A stretch of DNA of 64,000 nt from Aquatica leii (Eukaryota > Arthropoda > Insecta > Coleoptera > Lampyridae): NCBI GenBank assembly GCA_035610365.1, contig CM069432.1:187225027-187289026 (forward strand), given 5' to 3'. Position 1 is the stretch's first letter. Each line of letters starts with the position of its first letter. The notes below the pieces were generated by a model. The model was not told the origin of the DNA. It saw only the letters and a list, made by a program, of their open reading frames with translations, and searched no databases. Shown piece after piece: positions 59,031 through 64,000 of this stretch. A program made the position numbers and the translations under genes.

Positions 59031-59657
59031 AGTGACAAACTCGAATAGAAGTTGCGAGCGGTTGGTATTCCGTAACTACATAGAAATACAAATTGGAATA
59101 GGAATCGACACTACTAAATAGAGGTGAACTTCTTTCGCCACTTCTGTGTAGAAGTCAGAATGCGTTAATAGAAATAACATTTGCGCTTGCGTTCTACGCT
59201 ATCTCGACACGTTATTTTTGTTGGATTATGCTTTGAACGATAGTTTGCCATTCTCAAAAAAAATTTAAATTAAAGGTTCGTTTATTAATGGCGGTAGATA
59301 TAGAGAAAGCTGTAGACATGAAATAACGTAATTAATTTTGTTGTACATAAGAATAAATATTTTGCATATTTTATTCTACGCAATTATTACGTTTAGAAAT
59401 AAGGCTTACAAAAGATGCAAATATTTAACTTGAGGTGCCGATGACGTTACGAATTGTCAGGTACTTTATTTATTTATTGCTTAACATCTGTTTTCGTTTT
59501 GTACTTTACCTTCAAGTTAGATTTACCGCTAGGTGATATATAGTTAATAAGGGCGGAAATTGCTTAGGATACCGTGTTACCGTTTCCTCTAAGTAGAGGT
59601 TTGTGATGAACCGTTTGAATCACTTCGACGCGTGTTAGGGAATATCGAAGCGCGCAC
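59031..59657. repeat. non-coding region with repeated AATAGAAGT motifs
   Basis: AATAGAAGT or near versions (AATAGAGGT, TGTAGAAGT, AATAGAAAT) recur near 59026, 59044, 59107, 59148 and 59166, again at 59658 and 60865, and one faces the other way (ACTTCTG, 59138). The region resumes after the hAT element at 60865. It may be a non-autonomous element of unknown type. Confidence 0.45.
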
Positions 59658-60872
59658 AATAGAAGCAGAGCTGGGCAAGTTACTTTGTAAAAGTAGTTAA
59701 CTACTAACTAAAGTTACTACTTTTTAAAAGTAGTGTAAGTTACTAACTACTAACTACCGTAAATCGAAAAGTAGTTAGGTTATTAACTACTCAACAGTTG
59801 TATTCTAAAATATAAGTTTTTTTTTCAACTACTTGTAGAAAAAGGAGTTTTGAGACGATTTATGTTATACCACTTTTAGTCATATAAACATAAGTACCTA
59901 TAGACACTGAATTATTATTACATTAAAGAAGACAAAGTAAATCAATCACGCTCACACGAAAACAGTAAAACAATTTTAACGTAACTACTATTATTCTATT
60001 ATCATGTATATCTATTTTATTAGAAATTCTCAAAAAACATTTAATAAAATAAACCTAAACCTAAAAACAGAACTTAAAGTAATAAACGTATTGTGGTATT
60101 TAATATTCATTTCCTTTTCATAAAAGTAACTTTTCAAAAAGAGCATCAGCCAATGCATTTCTTTTGAGCGAACTTATGAGTGAAAAACGAAAATAATCAG
60201 TCGACAGTAGCTGATGAAGATAAAATTGTACTATATCTAATGAACATTTTTTTAATAATAATCTGAAATAGATATATGAATTCTGTTATCTTTCAGGTGT
60301 TTTTACAATTCCAGTTCTATTGTTCTGTTTTTGTGAGCATGTTCTCAGTATCAGAAGAAATGTGTAACTTTTTAGACAAAGCAGGTTCATCAAAATCAAA
60401 AAACTTTTGTTGAAGTAATAGTTTGTTTACGTTTGTATCAGAGGCATTTAACATTTCGAAACAAATTAAGTTTGCTGCATTTATACAATGTTTTTGAATA
60501 ATCTTTGCATCCATGTTTACTTCTGCGTTACCGTTCATCACTTGAAGGACACGTTTTAACCTGCGAAACTGCAATGCAAGCTGAATGATTGTAGCCATTG
60601 CATGTAATTGAAGCCGCTAATAAAGTAGTTTAATTACTAGTAAAGTAGTTAAGTTATTAACAAAGTAGTTTAACTATTTTTGTAGTTAAAATAGGGTAGC
60701 TAACTACTTTTTAAATACGATTACACGAAAAAAGTAACTTATTCCAACTACAGTTACATCATTAAATTAAAGTAACTTGAATATATAGAATACAACTATC
60801 GTCAACAATAAAGTAGTTAGATTAGTAGCTTAACTACTTTGTAGTTAACTACTGCCCAGCTCTGAATAGAAG
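59658..60872. mobile_element. hAT element, 1199 bp, with perfect 8-bp target duplication
   Basis: The element spans 59666-60864. It begins CAGAGCTGGGCAAGTTAC and ends with the reverse of CAGAGCTGGGCAGTAGTTAA. AATAGAAG is duplicated at 59658-59665 and 60865-60872. Both ends carry many GTAGTTAACTAC / AAAGTAGTTAA motifs (59690-59800 and 60625-60855). A minus-strand frame at 60598-60317 (93 codons, with CINAANLICFEMLNAS) may be a transposase remnant, but I cannot place it. Probably non-autonomous by internal deletion. Confidence 0.88.
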
Positions 60873-61141
60873 TATGTCATTTCTAACTAAACAAATGTCA
60901 ACTCGGAATGGTCACTTTTACTCGCTTTGTGTAAAAGTTAGGGAATAGGGCTGATTGTACGTTTAATTGCGATTAGGCAACGTTGTGCATTGTGATTTTC
61001 AAATTTCATTTCCGTACAGGTTAAACCCATTAACGTACAGGATAATGATTTATAAGAACATAATTTAGAAGACTAACAAATATTTAGTGCATCACAAATT
61101 ATAAAATTGGAAAACGAAATTAATGAGGATCATGTAGAAGG

Positions 61142-61719
61142 TAAAGTCGTAGCAATTTAACTTTCGATGCACGTCATTGATGACGTAAAATTCATACCAC
61201 CGTATTTATAGTAAAAATTAAATAAATACCGAATTGTCTTATGGAATTTTTTTTGTCAAGTTGTTAGTGTGTTTACTACAGTTGCAGCGTTTTGGCATCT
61301 GTCAAAATTAATTTCTGTTTTTTACGTCAAAGTGCTCATTGTTTTTTATAATTATTTTTGATACAAAACTGTACTATTTTGAGCTTGAACGAGATAATGT
61401 TGGTCCATTGATATACGTAAATCCTGTGCGAGAGGTACCCTTTTACATAGTATTCAAATTGTGGTAATACATACATATATTCTACAGTTAGTTCTGTATC
61501 TACAGCGGTTGCTAACAACGAGGTTCTTAGATCTACTAAAAACGTAAGCGTAGTACACCTGTTACGAATGTAGAAACTTTTACTGAAAACCTAATTCGCA
61601 ATGTAATATACAGAATGTACAAAAACAGTAAGTTTACATGATAATATCGACAACATGGTTGAATAGCTACGTCACTGACGTTAATGACGTGCATCGAAAG
61701 TTAAATTGCGAGAACTATA
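61142..61719. mobile_element. internally deleted Sailor-like element, about 574 bp
   Basis: The perfect 27-bp inverted repeats at 61152-61178 and 61683-61709 contain GCAATTTAACTTTCGATGCA. TA lies outside both ends (61142-61143, 61718-61719). The inside holds a coding scrap (61560-61635) reading VTNVETFTEN and IRNVIYRMYKN, which parallels VTNIDNFAK and IRNTIYRMYEN of exon 2 in the adjacent transposase gene, so this is a deletion derivative of the same family. Confidence 0.8.
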
Positions 61720-61739
61720 GTAATCTCAAAAGTAGATGA

Positions 61740-63474
61740 ATGCCACGTGACATATGACGTCAAAATCATACCACACTAAACAGTTTAAGATTGTGTTTAT
61801 TTTCGCATGAATTTTAAGAAAGAGGTTGGTATTACAACACGGTGTTGTCACTTTTTCGCGTACTTATTATTGTCAAGTTAGGTTAAAAATTCGTTTTGGT
61901 TTCTTATTTATATTAAAACTGTTCTTTTCAGAACAATTGTCTTGATTACTTATTTTGCGAGTTTAGTTTATTAATATGCCTGGTACGGAATTAGGAAAAC
62001 GTGGTTATGAGTTGGTAGTTTCGTTAATTGAATTTTTCGAGCAAGAACGTGATGCAGGTGGACCGTTTTTATCTTTGAATAATGTTCGAGAGGTATGTTT
62101 AACTAATTACAATTAAGAACAAAATTACTTTTTAAATTTTATTATAGCGTGTAGCAGTTGCCTTAAAGATAAGTATTTCCACCGTAAACCGAGCATCCCA
62201 GAAAGTTAACGATGAAAGTAACCCGAGTACTTCTCAATTGAAACGAAAACTTCCAAGGCCAGTAACAAACATTGATAATTTTGCCAAGGTTGCTATTCGA
62301 AACACAATTTATAGAATGTATGAAAATAGTAAGTTGTAAAATTAGTAAAAATTCAATTTAACAATTTTAATTAACTTAGATGAACCTGTAACAGTTCAAT
62401 TATTGAGACAGAAATTTGTTGCTGACGAACTTTTTAAAGGATGTGAAACATCATTAAATACTGTTCTCAAAAACATAGGATTTAAGTACCAAAAAGATAA
62501 TCCTAGACGAGGTTTAATGGAATTACCAAACATTGTAATCAAACGCATTCGATTCTTAAAAGAGTATTTAAGAATTCAAAAAGCAAAAACTTATGAATTT
62601 GTTTATTTGGATGAAACCTGGATTTTTCAGAATGGTACAGTGGGTCGTTCTTGGCAGGATGGCGATTCAAAAACTGTAAAAACTACCAAAGTCGATGGCA
62701 AAAGGTAACTTAGATAAAACTCTTATTATGCCTATTATTACAATTTGTTAAAAACAGGTATATTGTACTTCATGCCGGTAATAAGAATGGATTTATTTCT
62801 GGTGCAGACTTAGTGTTTAGTTCCTCGACCAAAAACTCAGATTACCACGGGGAAATGAATCAAGCAAATTTTTTGAATTGGTTTGAGAATAAATTACTAA
62901 AAAATTTAACTAAACCTTCTGCAATTATAATGGACAATGCTCCGTACCACAGTACTCTGGTTACGAAGACTCCAAATAGTGGATGGAAAAAAGAAGATAT
63001 CCAGAAATGGTTAAAAGAACAAAATGTTTCATTTGAAATCAATTGCTTAAAGAAGGAGTTACTACACATTGTTGAAAGGTAAATTAATATTTTTCTGTAA
63101 ATGAATAAACTAAAATTTTGATTCATAGGAATAAACCTGAAAAAATGTATGCAGCCGATCAATTGGCTAAAAAATATAACCATAAGGTACTTCGTCTCCC
63201 TCCCTATCATTGTATATTCAATCCAATTGAACTCATATGGGGAATTACAAAAGCTTATTATAATAAACATGTAGGGAGGGATGGAAAATCAGTTGAAAGC
63301 TGCTTAAATATGTGGAAAGAAGCTTTAATGGCGGTGCCAGAAGATGCATGGGCAAATTCTGTTCGACATTGCGAACAAATAATAGAAAATTAGTGGAAGA
63401 GAGAAGTAGCTTTCGACGACGGGGACGTGGCGCCGCTGATGATTAATTTAAATGATGATAGTGACTCTGACTGA
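61740..63474 (+). mobile_element. Sailor-like IS630/Tc1/mariner transposon, ends uncertain
   Basis: The left part (ACATATGACGTCAAAATCAT near 61750) resembles the inner side of the left end of the deletion derivative at 61142 (TGATGACGTAAAATTCATAC), which places the left end near 61720-61740. I did not find the matching right terminal repeat before 64000. The body is the five-exon transposase gene. Confidence 0.65.
61976..63474 (+). pseudogene. Sailor-like DDE_3 transposase, five exons, one in-frame TAG near the end
   Basis: Exons 61976-62092, 62148-62328, 62380-62704, 62758-63078 and 63129-63393 join in phase (402 residues to TAG at 63391). HTH-like N-terminus (GTELGKRGYELVVSLIEFFE, VALKISISTVNRASQK). 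First Asp in FVYLDETWIF, then VLHAGNKNGFISGADLVF, second Asp in IIMDNAPYHST, Glu in PYHCIFNPIELIW; I count 81 residues between the last two, far more than the 34-41 of classic Tc1/mariner and near the DD82E family that I recall as Sailor. After the TAG, 26 further codons continue in frame (WKREVAFDDGDVAPLM...DDSDSD) to TGA at 63474, matching the acidic tail of the 9670-10581 copy. So the TAG is a late nonsense change; otherwise the gene is intact. Confidence 0.88.
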
Positions 63475-64000
63475 TTAAAAAAATATATAAATTAATGATG
63501 CCCTATTTAAAATGCAAATTGTCTACCATTCAAATTTGTTGTTAAAAAAATATGCACATTTGTTTTTCAATGTAGCATGTAAAATCATTGTTAATGTTAG
63601 TTTCCTGTTTTTATTATTTTCGTTATAAATAAATTGGCATTAACAATGTGTCTTCAGTAGCATTGTTCTCTTTTTCATCTAGTATTTCTTAAAAAAAAAA
63701 GGTTTAATAAGTTTATACGATCATGTCTGGGTCAAAGTTATTGCAGGAGAACCTGGTGACTTGAGAGTAAGAAACAGAACCAAGGTGCAAACATTGTTTG
63801 TTAATTTAATAAATAGTCGCTGCTAGAAGAAATAACTATTGCATTAAAATGTTTTGTTTTTTAGTTCCAAAAATTATACTTCATACCTATGTAGTAATGT
63901 AACAAAAAAAAAGATTATATAAAAAACATCGAAGTGTTGGAATAATTCAAATAAATGCAATTTATTTGTCAGACGACTTGTTCATTCAAACAATTTATTG
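63475..64000. other. window end, nothing firmly recognised
   Basis: AT-rich. A short stretch at 63718-63810 reads DHVWVKVIAGEPGDLRVRNR in one frame, which looks protein-like, but I cannot assign it to a family. It might be an exon or an element fragment continuing past the window. Confidence 0.3.

Noticed and set aside
1-64000. CRISPR array, operons, tRNA or rRNA genes
   Set aside because: The DNA is eukaryotic with spliced genes; no regularly spaced repeats or RNA-gene cloverleaf signals were found by eye.

Overview
This is an AT-rich window of animal, almost certainly insect, nuclear DNA. The evidence is spliced genes with 44-60 nt introns, animal housekeeping genes, and a dense layer of insect-type transposons in all states of decay. 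I cannot fix the order; a beetle-like insect is a guess. No tRNA, rRNA, CRISPR or prokaryotic features were seen.

Host genes are few: the 5' part of the gamma-tubulin complex component 2 gene (1-3015, minus), a polyprenol reductase (SRD5A3 type, 12451-13513, plus), a HAD-family glycerol-3-phosphate/phosphoglycolate phosphatase (15015-16119, minus), and a tandem pair of small secreted proteins of unknown function (45101-46388, minus). They are unrelated housekeeping or lineage-specific genes and share no pathway that I can see.

Most of the rest is mobile DNA. 3.4-6.9 kb: a PIF/Harbinger element with an intact DDE transposase. 7.0-11.7 kb: a 3'-truncated Ty3/gypsy retrotransposon broken by a Tc1/mariner-type insertion and by a second short insertion. 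16.8-23.1 kb: inverted-repeat elements and transposase relics. 23.5-30.9 kb: a graveyard of non-LTR retrotransposons, holding a nearly perfect 670-bp palindrome bounded by a 14-bp direct repeat. 33-35 kb: Sailor-like and Tc1 relics. 36.2-38.9 kb: a second Harbinger element. 39.2-42.6 kb: a hAT-type MITE and a Mutator-like element. 44-48.5 kb: small MITEs around the secreted-protein genes. 51-58 kb: a decayed hAT/ZMYM-type transposon into which a 5-kb hAT element has jumped with a perfect 8-bp target duplication. 58-61 kb: a CR1-like relic and another hAT element. 61.1-63.5 kb: a small inverted-repeat relative followed by a five-exon IS630/Tc1/mariner transposase gene with long D-to-E spacing.

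The items most worth a second look are the giant palindrome with its target-site duplication, the hAT elements with repeat-rich subterminal regions, the nearly intact Sailor-like transposase with a single in-frame stop, and the tandem orphan secreted genes.
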